This document shows, in pieces, positions 1-9,637 of a stretch of 64,000 bases of DNA; the stretch's first letter is position 1; each line of letters opens with the position of its first letter. The notes beneath the pieces are model-generated. The model searched no databases. It was not told where the DNA came from and saw only the letters and a program-made list of their open reading frames with translations. A program made the translations under genes and the position numbers. This DNA is from Claveliimonas sp034178805 (GTDB taxonomy: Bacteria; Bacillota; Clostridia; Lachnospirales; Lachnospiraceae). The stretch lies in NCBI RefSeq assembly GCF_050314255.1, contig NZ_JBNPMZ010000011.1, positions 41,622 through 105,621 of the forward strand, given 5' to 3'.

Positions 1-148
1 TACTTCCAACATATTCAGACCGGCTTTCATCCTGCGCCGAAACAGGAAGAGTCATCCCGGTAATGCCCATACATAACAAGAGACAAACCATTATTCTTCT
101 GACCGACGTATGCCGCCTTTTATTGCCTGTGACATTGCTACTGTACAT
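1..148 (-). CDS. Exported protein, N-terminal fragment (cut by window edge)
   Basis: The reading frame opens at an ATG inside the end of the preceding gene and runs off the left edge, so only about 49 residues are visible. They look like a secretion signal: a basic stretch (KRRHTSVRR), a hydrophobic core (VCLLLCMGITGM) and a probable cleavage site at PVSAQ. It overlaps the upstream surface-protein gene by 11 bases, which suggests translational coupling in the same operon. A second in-frame ATG lies 19 codons further in, but starting there would remove the basic n-region. The mature protein is outside the window, so its family cannot be named. From context it is another exported component of the surface operon. 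Confidence 0.6.
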   Translation of the reverse strand, partial: MYSSNVTGNKRRHTSVRRIMVCLLLCMGITGMTLPVSAQDESRSEYVGS

Positions 149-761
149 CGTTGATATCAGCTACTCTCGTGAAGAAATTTAAGGTACCGGTATAGGAGCC
201 TGCATACGTAGCTAAATCTTTACCATAAAGCTGTTTCTGATTCAGTCTTAAAGTATTTGTTGCCGTTTGATCAGAAGCTGTAAACGCATTAAAAAGGAAT
301 CCATTTGTATACCACTGCTCATCCTGAATGGAATTGCCGGAAGGATTTAAAATCTGATATGTCAGGTAGATACCATCATTATCATCCTTGACCAGTTTAA
401 AAGGATCTGTCTGCTGGGTTGCAGCGCTGTCTTTCACCAGAACTGCAACAGCACTTCCGGTTGGCAGGTTTGTGATTGTCACACTTCTTACTGTAATGTC
501 TCTTGTAACGTAAGAATTTGCCTCCGAAGCCGGCTGCTTGATCGTACCAAAATCAACCTTACTTGGTATTGCTATCACATAGGACGGTTCAGTCGGACTC
601 TCTCCATCTACGGAAGCTGTTACACTCGTTTCACCTCTTGGTGTAACATTATCAAGATCCTTTTCATCCCCTTCAGCTGCCAATGCATATACCGGTGTAA
701 CTGCAACCACCGCTGCTGCAAATAAACCTGTAAGCCATCTTTTTACCTTTGCATTTTTCAT
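138..761 (-). CDS. Secreted surface protein, WxL/pilin-like beta-sandwich
   Basis: This 207-residue protein has a clear Sec signal peptide (MKNAKVKRWLTGLF, hydrophobic core, cleavage near ALAA). The mature part has a Thr/Ser-rich start, the pattern IPSKVDFGTI, and a C-terminal strand pattern YTGTLNFF. That layout recalls the beta-sandwich domains of Gram-positive WxL-like or fimbrial surface proteins, but no WxL tryptophan motif or sortase signal is visible. The start follows a strong AGGAGG site. It lies 19 bases after the membrane-anchored gene upstream and overlaps the next gene, so it is in one operon with the giant adhesin. A structural role on the cell surface is inferred. The exact family is uncertain. 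Confidence 0.6.
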   Translation of the reverse strand: MKNAKVKRWLTGLFAAAVVAVTPVYALAAEGDEKDLDNVTPRGETSVTASVDGESPTEPSYVIAIPSKVDFGTIKQPASEANSYVTRDITVRSVTITNLPTGSAVAVLVKDSAATQQTDPFKLVKDDNDGIYLTYQILNPSGNSIQDEQWYTNGFLFNAFTASDQTATNTLRLNQKQLYGKDLATYAGSYTGTLNFFTRVADINDVQ

Positions 762-780
762 CTCTCTTCCTCCTGCTTTA

Positions 781-1248
781 CTACTTTACTATAAGATTAA
801 ATTGGGCACTTCCGCCATTTAGTGAACTTTTATCTTCCAGAGAATAACATTTGTATTCTATAATGGCCTGGTATTCTCCCGACTCCAGTTCTTGTTCCAT
901 AGTAATCTCGTTTAACCCTTCTCCCGGCTTCAAATACTCTGATTCATATAGCTTTGTCCCGTCTTCAAGCCTCAGTATGATTACGAAATAGCAATTATTA
1001 TCTGCCGGATTCCCCATACTTACCGCCTGCTTTTTTGTATTTGCTGCCATAGTCATGCTGTCATACCCCGGAATAAGTATTTCATCCGTCTCCGGAAGCT
1101 CGTTTTCTTCAATATCAACATCCCATGCAACTACATTTGCAGATGAATTTTTGCTGCCTTTCATTTCTTTAAGAACGAAAACGGCGATGCACGCGGCTGC
1201 AAGCGCAGCCACGGCAACTATAATAATAATTAACTTTTTTCTTTTCAT
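781..1248 (-). CDS. Membrane-anchored extracellular protein, unknown family
   Basis: Starting at the ATG with an AAGGAT ribosome site gives 155 residues: a short basic tail (MKRKK), one transmembrane helix (about residues 5-27) and a soluble outer domain of about 120 residues. A longer reading frame upstream would overlap the end of the giant surface protein and lacks a ribosome site. The outer domain contains an acidic segment followed by beta-rich sequence ending in SAQFNLIVK, suggesting a small beta-sandwich. It follows the adhesin gene by four bases, so it is cotranscribed and probably acts with it at the cell envelope. I do not recognise the family. Confidence 0.6.
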   Translation of the reverse strand: MKRKKLIIIIVAVAALAAACIAVFVLKEMKGSKNSSANVVAWDVDIEENELPETDEILIPGYDSMTMAANTKKQAVSMGNPADNNCYFVIILRLEDGTKLYESEYLKPGEGLNEITMEQELESGEYQAIIEYKCYSLEDKSSLNGGSAQFNLIVK

Positions 1249-1252
1249 GCTA

Positions 1253-4200
1253 CTATCCTTTTTTTCTTCTGACTCTGATAACGACTCCAATTCCCAACGC
1301 TGCTGCAATCAAAAAAACAGCCCACATAAATACGTTAGCCCCATCTCCTGTTTTGATTGAATTTACAACTTTATTTATAACAGAATTTGAGTTATCAGAA
1401 CCTGTTCCATTGTCTGCAGCGGTTTTTACGGAGACAACTGCAAACTGTGGCAATTCTGAAACTTTAATAGACGCAAGCATCTGTTTATTCAGTTCTACTT
1501 CTTTTACTTTTCCATCCTGATATACCAGAACTTTATAATTTTTACCATCACGTTTTGATACATCCATCCTGCAGCTCAAAAGTCCCTCATATTCTGCATG
1601 CTCCCGGATTTTTCCATAATAGAGTTCAGGATCAACTGCGAATTGAACCTGCATGCCATTATCCTTCGCATATTTTTCAAATGCCTTGTAAACAGCATCA
1701 CTACTGCCAAGAGTTTCAAAACTCAATTCTGCATCTCTATGCATGGTTCCTGTAACGGAAAGACCGATTCGCTCCGCAGATAACTCTTTTGTTACCATCA
1801 TAGAAGAAGCTATTCTTGGGTATCCTCCATTCTTGTCCGCATCCCGAATCCATTCACGCAGATCATCATTTCCTTCTGCCAGTCTATTCAGAGTTGATGT
1901 AAAAGTATCATTTTTCATTTCATTTACAGTCATCTTCGTACCCTGATCAGTTGCATTAGACAGCTCGTCAAGGTAGTATGTGCTGCTTATTGCACCGGCA
2001 TTCTGACCGTAGATTGCTCCCGCCTGGCTTCCTTCTAATGTAGCAGATGAACAGTAGGCTATATTTATCTGAGCACCGGCGTCATTGATGCCGGCAATTC
2101 CTCCTGTAATTCCTCCTGCCTTCAGATTTCCTCTGTTGAAACAGTTTTCAATAATACCCCTGTTAATTGCAGCAATTCCTCCTGCAATTCCATCTATAGA
2201 AGAAACATTGGTTTCGGCATAGTTTCTGGTATTCCGGATCATACCATTATTCTCAATTACCACGCCTCCGGCCATTTCCTCTCCTGTAATAACGGTATTT
2301 GTTTCTGACAGATCATGGCGTTCTCCGGTTTCCCTGTCTGTATAAGAGCCCACCATATTAGAACCACTGATACATTCATCTACAAGTCCATTATTTACTG
2401 CCGCAATTCCTGCTGCCCGGTTTCCCTTTGCATCCTGGAAGAAAATTCCCAATCTCTTTACAGTTCCGCCCTCTCCTATTGTTCCAAAGAGAGATGCATC
2501 TCCTGTCTGATTATCAATATTAAATTTATAAATATAATATCCCTGTCCATCAAAGGTTCCCGTATATGGATTTTCTGCTGTTCCAATTTGAGCTGTCAGT
2601 GATTCGCCGCTGCCGGTAATGCTATTTGTCAGAATGAAATCTGCACCTGGATTGTCCTGTACAATCACTGCTGCCTCTTTTAAATCTGAAAAATCAGAGA
2701 TTTTATAATTTCCGTTTTCATCCTGATCCATGTGATACCCTTCACTAATGGTAATATTCATATCCGGCATGTAAAATACAGCTTCTCCATTTTCATCAAG
2801 CGGGATATTGATAACCGAACTGTTCTCAGCATCTGTTTTTCGGTAATTCACCGAACTAATATTAAGCCCGACAACCTTTATTTTTAATTTGTCATCATAA
2901 TGAACAGCATTCAAATCTATATCAGTTCCATTTTCATCGGTCACACTTATCGTTCCCTCGGATGGTTCATTCACAGTAATGGAGTAGTTATTCTGAACAA
3001 ATACTCCCTTTACGGTGATGTTCTCTGCCGGCATGGAAAATACTGCATAGTTCTCTTCAATATTTGCATTCACATCGATGATATTATTTTGAGAATCATA
3101 TACTCTTGTATTGTCCTGATCTACAGAGCATCCCCTGTCTGCATATGCAGCTACAATAATTTTCTCTCCCTGCTTTGCACTGTTTTTACTGTCGGTTGCC
3201 AAATCTCTGATTTCTATAGTTCCGCTTCCTTCAATTATTTTAGAAATAGAATAGTCGGAACCCTCCATCTGAGATGCCACAATTTCCACTGCACTTTCCG
3301 GCATTACAAATGTCAGAGGACTGTCCTCACTATCGGCCTCTCCCTGTGCAACCCACTGTGCAACCGGATTCGCCTCACCCGCCTGGTATACAAAGATATT
3401 CTCATCAGCACTCCATGCATCTTTCGAATAGTGAACTGTCACAACATCCCCTTCAGACGCATAGCGGATACTGTTTCCGGATGAATCAGAAACCGACAGC
3501 TTCATATTATCACTGTCTTTTGTTGCAATTTCATAAGTTGCTTTTCTAAAGGCTGCTTTAATGTTAACATCCTGTGCCGGCATTGTAAAGCTTCCTGCTC
3601 CACCATCCAGACTTAAGCTCTGTAATACGTCACCGTTAGCTCCACAAAGCAGAAGAGAACTGCAGTAGTATCCTTCATTTGGAGTCACTGTATAATTAAC
3701 GGTCTCCTTATAAGATGCATTCTGAACACATTCAATAATTCCTGAGTTTTCCGGAGATACTGTCGCTGTAATATTATAACTGCTCTCCTGCATTACAACA
3801 CATATCGTCACTTTTCCTTTCAACAGATCTGTAATATCATCCAGTGTAACTGCGTATCTTCCATCTTCCTGACGGATTGCTCCCGGATCATCAATTGTTT
3901 GAAATGGTTCATACTCAAAATTACTCTTGAGCATAATCCTGCCGACGCCATATCCTTCTTCGATTTCATCCACCTTCAGATAAACGGTATCTGTCAGTTT
4001 TGCCTCTGTAATCACCTCTCCGGCTTCATTCTGAAGAGATGCCTCTGCCCTGAAGGCCGGGAGAACTTCCGCGTCAACCGGTATATTTCCAACGTGCACA
4101 CTTCCTTTGGAGGCTGTAATTTCAACATCTCCTGACGGCATCCTGAAACTGGTTGCGATCTTTCCATTTTCATCAGGCACACATTCCGTCTTTACGATGG

Positions 4201-7200
4201 TTTTTCCTGAAGTTGTATCCTGAACTTCAATCTGAACCTTCCGAAACGTCGTACTTCCCGTGAGATTAACTGTATTTCCGGCTGGAATACCTGAAAGCTC
4301 ATTCACATTCTGGTTATGTAATTCATCCAGTATGTCTAACTCTGCACCTTCTGCAACAGTTCCTATTTTAGCAGTGTATGTTTTAATCGATTCAGAGGAT
4401 CCGGAAACCTCCAGATACGGATATCCATCATTAATGGTATCATCTTGTTTCCAAACCGCATACTGATCTGTATCTGTAATATTTTCATTCAACACATCAG
4501 CAAAGCCACTGCTTTTCATCTCAGAAACCGTCTTTGTATAGTCTACACTGCTGTTTGAACTGTAGGTTATTCCATTTTGCCCATCTTGCTTTTTCGCGCT
4601 ATTCAGTGTCTGTTGCGTTTCTGTTGATATATAAGAGCAGGAAATGGAATCGCAGTTTCCTATATCATAAACGGTATTCACACGGGCACCCTGCTGTGCT
4701 GTTTCAAATACCCAGTCGTATACAAATCCATCCTTTACATAGCAATTCCAGATTTTTCCTCCACTTCCTTCTGCACAGATACCTCCTAAAATATTACCGC
4801 GGTATCCGCCTCCATATGAGCCTATATCCAGCTGTCCTGCGAAATAGCAGTTTTCAATACTTCCATTATTACAGTAAGCAATTCCGCCTGCATAATTATA
4901 CTCTGAATAATTATCATCGCACGATATCTTTACGCTCGTATCCACACCGCAGTTTCGAATCACTGCACCAGACTCCACCGTATAGGCAATTCCTCCGGCA
5001 TGTCCGGACGAAAGGTGGGAATCTCCGGATAGTTTACAATCTGTAATCAGTGAACCCGGCAGCATTGTCCTCGCAAAAGCACCTGCTCCGTCACTTGTCT
5101 GTCCCGGTGATTTGAAATTACTGAGTTCAAGGTTCTTTATCGTACCTCCCAATTCTTTGATAAAGCAAAATGATTGGGTTACATAAAGCCCTTCGATTTT
5201 ATGACCGCCTCCGTCAAAGGTTCCATAGAAATCCTTTATAGGATAAAAGGTATCCCCCGTAGATGTTATATCCGCCGTAACAACATAGTCTGCATTTCTA
5301 TATACTCCCTCTGTGCTTCCTTCTGCATTCTCATATTCCTCATTTATTCTATCCGCATAGAAACAAAGAGTGTCATAATCAGGAATCGCAAACGTTTCTT
5401 GTTGCGGTTCTTTTGTGTTATCTACTTTAATACTAAAATCTCCTGTGATATCACTTATAGTGTAGGTATACTGTCCTCCTGTTTCCTGACCGCTTAAAGA
5501 TTTTTCTGTACTTCCACAAATATAGGTCACAACCGGTGAAGAGCCCTCTTCAACTGCTTCGACCTTTAACTCATATTTAAAAGATGTCCTTGCGGCAAAT
5601 GAAGCACTTCCCTGAACCACATCACTGAGTATTTCATTTCCTGCTTCCTGAGCTTCTGCCTTTTCTATTATGGTTCCTTTCAGCCCCTGATCTACAGTTA
5701 AAGTACCCGTGTAAACACTGCATTTATTGAATACTACCTTTACTGTTACATTTTTTCTCGGCATCTTAAAGGTGATTTTCTGAATTCTGTCCTGTGCTGT
5801 AATACTGCTGCACTGACTCTCCACTTCATCCCCGGAAGCTGTTGTAACAGAATAGCTTTCCATCGCGCTTCCTTCTTCCGGTATCACACTGACAGTAACT
5901 GTTTCTCCGGAGTTATACTCAGCCAGGGCACTGGTTTGATTATCAAACTTTACCGTTCCGACTGCACCATTTTTATTCTCTATTACAGACTGAACCTCGT
6001 ATCCATCTCTTTTACCGAACTCGGCTAATACTCTGACGTCACCTTCCGGCATTTTGAAGAAATTAGCATCATTGTCAGCTCTCACTAAAACCTCTGTGCC
6101 GTCCTCTTTTTTCACCGTAATGTTCTCGCAGTAATATGAATCGGCATCACTCGGTACTCCCTTAACGTACACCCGCTCGCCACTATAAAATGTACGGCTC
6201 ATACCTGCACTTTCAATTGTCTGACCATCACTGTCTGCAAATACAAGTTGTCCGTGTTCGCACTCCGTAAGAGTCACTGTATGACCTTCTGCAAGTTTTG
6301 GAGATATTTTTACTTCTTTTGTTCCCATACTCTCTACCATTTCTTTCGTCATGGTAAACGTATAGACCTTCACTCCATCAGGCAATGTACTTTCTCTATC
6401 TTTATCCTCTGTCACTTCTATATCCGACAGGGGATTCCCGGATACATCCGTTACTTCAATACCTTCCGCAAGGATACCTTCTTCCGTCCATACATTGACA
6501 CTGACCGTACTTTCGGCCGTAAATGATTTCCGGTCTATTCCGGGGGTACCGGTAAACTGCAGTTTTGCTTTCTGCCCGTCATCTTCCAAAACTGCCATGC
6601 ATTCCTCTTCTATATTCTTTGTCACAATCTGCAGCGTTGTATTTCTGAAAGGCATAGGAAATGTGCTTAATACGTAATATCCATCATCACTGACCTCCAG
6701 AAAATCCTCGATATCACCGATATCATCAACAGTAGCAAAATCATCCACTTCTCTCAAACGACCCGCCTGATTTTCTCCGTATAAATAAGCCGATGAGATT
6801 TCTTTGCCGTCATCCAGCTTCACCCGAACATCAATGCAATCTCCTGCCGGAATAGTGTAATTACCATTATCGTCCGGAAAAATTACTGTTGGATCTCCAT
6901 TCTCATCCAGTTTATCATTATTTACTATTCTGACATCAGCCCCTTCGTCCTTTACCACCCTGAATTCCAGAGGCACATCCTTATCAGAATCTTTTTTCAT
7001 GATAAATCCTGCAGTTCTGTCATCAATTCCCTCTTCCAGAATATCATCTTCCAGATCCAGATCTTTCCTTGACGCGCCCAGATCCGATCTTTGCACGGAT
7101 TTCAAATCATAAAAATCTACATTTGCATCCCCTGTCTGATTAAGCGCGTCATAATTATCATAGGTTCTTGTAACACCATAGAAAGGATCTGTGTTTTCAT

Positions 7201-8650
7201 AATTGGCAAATACAGGAGACATTTTTTCTATTTTTACAAGATATTCTGCCAGATTATTGGAAGCCAGATCATATGAACCGTATTCTGTAATCTCCGATAA
7301 CTCCTCCGGCCCTGCAATCAGGTTAAATGCTGCCCAGTGACCTTTTCCATGAAGAAGATTATAGTAATCTCCGGTCGGATTATGATTCGTTGCCACCCAC
7401 TTATCCGTCACCATAACCATATCGCCCAATGTAAATGTCGGATTAATACCTCCATCGCTATATACGGCATAGGTACTTCCATCTCTTAATTTCAAAATGG
7501 AATATGCCAAAGTGTCTTTTGTCTTACTCGCTGTAGCTGTATATACTTCCTGACCATGTCCTAATTGATGTGTACCCACCTCTCTTGATTCCTCATAATC
7601 CATTGTGACTCTTGTGGGTTGTGTGTCATAAGGCCTCATACAGTCAGTCGTCACATTACCACAGATAGAAGCCATCTGATTGATCGCATTCACCACATAA
7701 TTGCTTCCCTTTTCAAGCTCTGACCATGCAAGGGCTATTTTGTCAGCCCGCTCTTCCCAGGTCATGGATGTATCTACATTGATCGCATTCACTTTCATCA
7801 CTGTATAGAGCTGAAACACCTGCATATAATAACACATAGGTATAATAGCGTAATTCAGACCATTGGTCATTGCTTCGTACATCCATGACTGGGATGCAGT
7901 CGCATCTGTATAATAGTTCTTTACAGCAGTAAGATATGTATTATCGACTGCGCCATTTTTAAACCTGTCTTTCCATTGGTCCGGCTCCTGGTATGTGGAT
8001 GCCGGCTCATAAGGGCTGACCGCACGGAGATAAGCAAGAATATCATTCGTAAAATTAAAGGATATGGTTGTGGAGTCCTTGTTTTCCAGGGACTCATTTT
8101 TATAGAACTTTTCAATTGTATCGTATTGCAATTTCAGGGCATTATAATTTTCCTGAGTCGGATTCTCTCCATAATTTATGGCAGCAACCAGCAAAGCCTC
8201 ATACTCAGACCAGATCGTGTGATATCGAACATTGAAATCATCCATAACATCAGCGATATCGCTAATTGCTATTTGATCCAATTTAAGCTCCATATCTTTA
8301 TTCTGTTTTTCGATATATGTAAGTTCCTCCTCGATCACTTCAAGATCTTTCAGAATCTCCTCGCACATATCGATAATTTTATCCGCTCGTTTTTCTTCCG
8401 GTGATTTGAGCATATTTCCAAGCTTTCCCAAAAGCTCACCAAGTTCTGTGCCCGAGTCCGCTGCATGGTTGCACACCATAACAAGCCCTCTCTTCGCTCC
8501 GTGTACAACTACTCCGGCAATTTTTGCGCCTATACCGGCTTCCACCTGCTTAGCCGGAATTGCAAAGAAACTTCCCGTCACCAGCACGATGGTCAGTATC
8601 ACAGCCAAAAATCTTTTAAAAATATTTCGTTTATACTTTATCTTTATCAT
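1253..8650 (-). CDS. Giant cell-wall-anchored surface protein with GLUG and Ig-like repeats
   Basis: This 2465-residue protein has a signal peptide (basic MIKIKYKRNIFKR, hydrophobic core, cleavage near KQVEA) and an N-terminal helical or coiled-coil region (about 75-170). A long series of beta-repeat units follows, whose strands end in F-x-MP-x-x-x-V-x-V-x-A, like the bacterial repeat domains of large adhesins. Two blocks of GLUG-type repeats are visible: one in the middle (GTFDGGGHKIEG, AGGIAYCNNGSIENC) and one near the C-terminus (GTFDGQGYYIY, GGIAAINRGIIENC). The end has a TGD-type sorting signal (SIKTGDG), a hydrophobic helix and RRKKG, as in sortase substrates with a variant motif. The start has a strong GGAGGAG site. 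It is first in its operon and is probably an adhesin or mucus/glycan-binding protein. Confidence 0.8.
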   Translation of the reverse strand: MIKIKYKRNIFKRFLAVILTIVLVTGSFFAIPAKQVEAGIGAKIAGVVVHGAKRGLVMVCNHAADSGTELGELLGKLGNMLKSPEEKRADKIIDMCEEILKDLEVIEEELTYIEKQNKDMELKLDQIAISDIADVMDDFNVRYHTIWSEYEALLVAAINYGENPTQENYNALKLQYDTIEKFYKNESLENKDSTTISFNFTNDILAYLRAVSPYEPASTYQEPDQWKDRFKNGAVDNTYLTAVKNYYTDATASQSWMYEAMTNGLNYAIIPMCYYMQVFQLYTVMKVNAINVDTSMTWEERADKIALAWSELEKGSNYVVNAINQMASICGNVTTDCMRPYDTQPTRVTMDYEESREVGTHQLGHGQEVYTATASKTKDTLAYSILKLRDGSTYAVYSDGGINPTFTLGDMVMVTDKWVATNHNPTGDYYNLLHGKGHWAAFNLIAGPEELSEITEYGSYDLASNNLAEYLVKIEKMSPVFANYENTDPFYGVTRTYDNYDALNQTGDANVDFYDLKSVQRSDLGASRKDLDLEDDILEEGIDDRTAGFIMKKDSDKDVPLEFRVVKDEGADVRIVNNDKLDENGDPTVIFPDDNGNYTIPAGDCIDVRVKLDDGKEISSAYLYGENQAGRLREVDDFATVDDIGDIEDFLEVSDDGYYVLSTFPMPFRNTTLQIVTKNIEEECMAVLEDDGQKAKLQFTGTPGIDRKSFTAESTVSVNVWTEEGILAEGIEVTDVSGNPLSDIEVTEDKDRESTLPDGVKVYTFTMTKEMVESMGTKEVKISPKLAEGHTVTLTECEHGQLVFADSDGQTIESAGMSRTFYSGERVYVKGVPSDADSYYCENITVKKEDGTEVLVRADNDANFFKMPEGDVRVLAEFGKRDGYEVQSVIENKNGAVGTVKFDNQTSALAEYNSGETVTVSVIPEEGSAMESYSVTTASGDEVESQCSSITAQDRIQKITFKMPRKNVTVKVVFNKCSVYTGTLTVDQGLKGTIIEKAEAQEAGNEILSDVVQGSASFAARTSFKYELKVEAVEEGSSPVVTYICGSTEKSLSGQETGGQYTYTISDITGDFSIKVDNTKEPQQETFAIPDYDTLCFYADRINEEYENAEGSTEGVYRNADYVVTADITSTGDTFYPIKDFYGTFDGGGHKIEGLYVTQSFCFIKELGGTIKNLELSNFKSPGQTSDGAGAFARTMLPGSLITDCKLSGDSHLSSGHAGGIAYTVESGAVIRNCGVDTSVKISCDDNYSEYNYAGGIAYCNNGSIENCYFAGQLDIGSYGGGYRGNILGGICAEGSGGKIWNCYVKDGFVYDWVFETAQQGARVNTVYDIGNCDSISCSYISTETQQTLNSAKKQDGQNGITYSSNSSVDYTKTVSEMKSSGFADVLNENITDTDQYAVWKQDDTINDGYPYLEVSGSSESIKTYTAKIGTVAEGAELDILDELHNQNVNELSGIPAGNTVNLTGSTTFRKVQIEVQDTTSGKTIVKTECVPDENGKIATSFRMPSGDVEITASKGSVHVGNIPVDAEVLPAFRAEASLQNEAGEVITEAKLTDTVYLKVDEIEEGYGVGRIMLKSNFEYEPFQTIDDPGAIRQEDGRYAVTLDDITDLLKGKVTICVVMQESSYNITATVSPENSGIIECVQNASYKETVNYTVTPNEGYYCSSLLLCGANGDVLQSLSLDGGAGSFTMPAQDVNIKAAFRKATYEIATKDSDNMKLSVSDSSGNSIRYASEGDVVTVHYSKDAWSADENIFVYQAGEANPVAQWVAQGEADSEDSPLTFVMPESAVEIVASQMEGSDYSISKIIEGSGTIEIRDLATDSKNSAKQGEKIIVAAYADRGCSVDQDNTRVYDSQNNIIDVNANIEENYAVFSMPAENITVKGVFVQNNYSITVNEPSEGTISVTDENGTDIDLNAVHYDDKLKIKVVGLNISSVNYRKTDAENSSVINIPLDENGEAVFYMPDMNITISEGYHMDQDENGNYKISDFSDLKEAAVIVQDNPGADFILTNSITGSGESLTAQIGTAENPYTGTFDGQGYYIYKFNIDNQTGDASLFGTIGEGGTVKRLGIFFQDAKGNRAAGIAAVNNGLVDECISGSNMVGSYTDRETGERHDLSETNTVITGEEMAGGVVIENNGMIRNTRNYAETNVSSIDGIAGGIAAINRGIIENCFNRGNLKAGGITGGIAGINDAGAQINIAYCSSATLEGSQAGAIYGQNAGAISSTYYLDELSNATDQGTKMTVNEMKNDTFTSTLNRLAEGNDDLREWIRDADKNGGYPRIASSMMVTKELSAERIGLSVTGTMHRDAELSFETLGSSDAVYKAFEKYAKDNGMQVQFAVDPELYYGKIREHAEYEGLLSCRMDVSKRDGKNYKVLVYQDGKVKEVELNKQMLASIKVSELPQFAVVSVKTAADNGTGSDNSNSVINKVVNSIKTGDGANVFMWAVFLIAAALGIGVVIRVRRKKG

Positions 8651-8684
8651 TTTTCTCCTCCTTTCGCGTAGAACATTTATATTA

Positions 8685-8713
8685 ACAATAACATAAATTC
8701 AATTTATGTGCAA
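8685..8713 (-). promoter_or_regulatory. Promoter of the surface operon with palindromic operator
   Basis: Read on the minus strand there is a -35 TTGCAC, a 17-base spacer and a -10 TATTGT about 35 bases before the adhesin start. The spacer is filled by a perfect inverted repeat (CATAAATT-G-AATTTATG on either strand), a typical position for a repressor site. The divergent LytTR gene is the obvious candidate regulator, although known LytTR sites are usually direct repeats, so the pairing is only an inference. Confidence 0.5.
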
Positions 8714-8824
8714 CTTTACATCGTTTTAAATCTTCTTAATTATTTATTTTTCGAATCAAACACACAACATATTTAATTTATCATCATATTATATGTTTAT
8801 TATTATGCGTTTTAATTCCCTGTA

Positions 8825-8853
8825 TTGTAATTTAAGATCATCTGTAGTAATAT
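8825..8853 (+). promoter_or_regulatory. Predicted promoter of the LytTR-PAS regulator
   Basis: A -35 TTGTAA and a -10 TAATAT are separated by 17 bases, about 30 bases before the start codon. The rest of the divergent region is very AT-rich and shows no other clear feature. Confidence 0.4.
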
Positions 8854-8882
8854 AAATTCAGAATGTAAAGGATGGTTAACTT

Positions 8883-9590
8883 ATGAATTATAATGTGCCG
8901 CGCTATTTTGAGCGCAAAAAAATAAAGGATTCTGACATCATGTATCTTACACGCCAGAATCCGCATACAATCATTACTCTCCTTAACGGAGAAAAACTTA
9001 CTACCACAATTCCCATGAAAGAAATTGCATTGTATTTACCCACAGATGATTTTCTGAATATTACCAAAGGTATCACTCTGAGAAAAGATCAGATTGTAAA
9101 CATTTCAGATGAGGGTTTATATACTATGACGGATGGATGCATTTTTCAGGGGCGAAAGAGAAATGTAAGCCAGCATAAACAAGTCAGGAAATCTTTGAAC
9201 CTGCCCCATGCAATGCAGGATGATACGGATCGTCACATTCCGCTTGATCTTCTTGAAAAATGTAGCCTGCTTGACAAAATGCCATTGGCTTTTTGTATCA
9301 TTGAACTGGTCTTTGATGCATGCGGGCACGGCGTAGACTTTATTTTCCGCTACTGCAATGCCGAAATGGCTGTTGTTGAAGGCATACCTGTTTCCGAAAT
9401 GCTCAATCACTCTTTCTACGAGGTTTTCAAAAACGGAGATAAAAAATGGCTGGTAACTTACGCCGATGTCGCTCTAAACGGTACCAGACGCGTAATCTGT
9501 GACTTTAGTCCGGAGATTGGCCGGACTTTGACCATTCATTGCTACCAGCCCAGTCCCGGATACTGTGCCTGTGTTTTGATTCCTGCATAA
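8883..9590 (+). CDS. LytTR-type transcriptional regulator with C-terminal PAS-like domain
   Basis: The first about 100 residues resemble a LytTR DNA-binding domain: beta-rich, with the pattern ITLLNGEKLTTTIPMKEIALYLP and the strand pair FLNITKGITLRKDQIVNI. Residues about 130-235 look like a PAS sensor fold (FIFRYCNAEMAVVEG, FYEVF, a terminal strand CACVLIPA). No receiver domain is present, so the signal is probably sensed directly by the PAS part. The protein is 235 residues and its start follows AAAGGATGG. It diverges from the surface-protein operon, which makes it a plausible regulator of that operon. Ligand and regulon are unknown. Confidence 0.75.
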   Translation: MNYNVPRYFERKKIKDSDIMYLTRQNPHTIITLLNGEKLTTTIPMKEIALYLPTDDFLNITKGITLRKDQIVNISDEGLYTMTDGCIFQGRKRNVSQHKQVRKSLNLPHAMQDDTDRHIPLDLLEKCSLLDKMPLAFCIIELVFDACGHGVDFIFRYCNAEMAVVEGIPVSEMLNHSFYEVFKNGDKKWLVTYADVALNGTRRVICDFSPEIGRTLTIHCYQPSPGYCACVLIPA

Positions 9591-9602
9591 CGCAAAACAC
9601 CC

Positions 9603-9620
9603 CGGAAATGCATATTTCCG
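9603..9620. terminator. Short hairpin between convergent genes
   Basis: The stem CGGAAAT/ATTTCCG has 7 base pairs and a 4-base loop. It lies between the LytTR gene and the convergent superoxide dismutase-like gene. The T-tracts are weak on both sides, so it may end transcription from either direction only partly. Confidence 0.4.
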
Positions 9621-9637
9621 TCTTTACAGGTCCATAT

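Noticed and set aside
2900..3484. Open frames opposite the giant surface protein
   Set aside because: They are antisense to a long, well-supported gene with signal peptide and anchor, lack family motifs and mostly lack ribosome sites.
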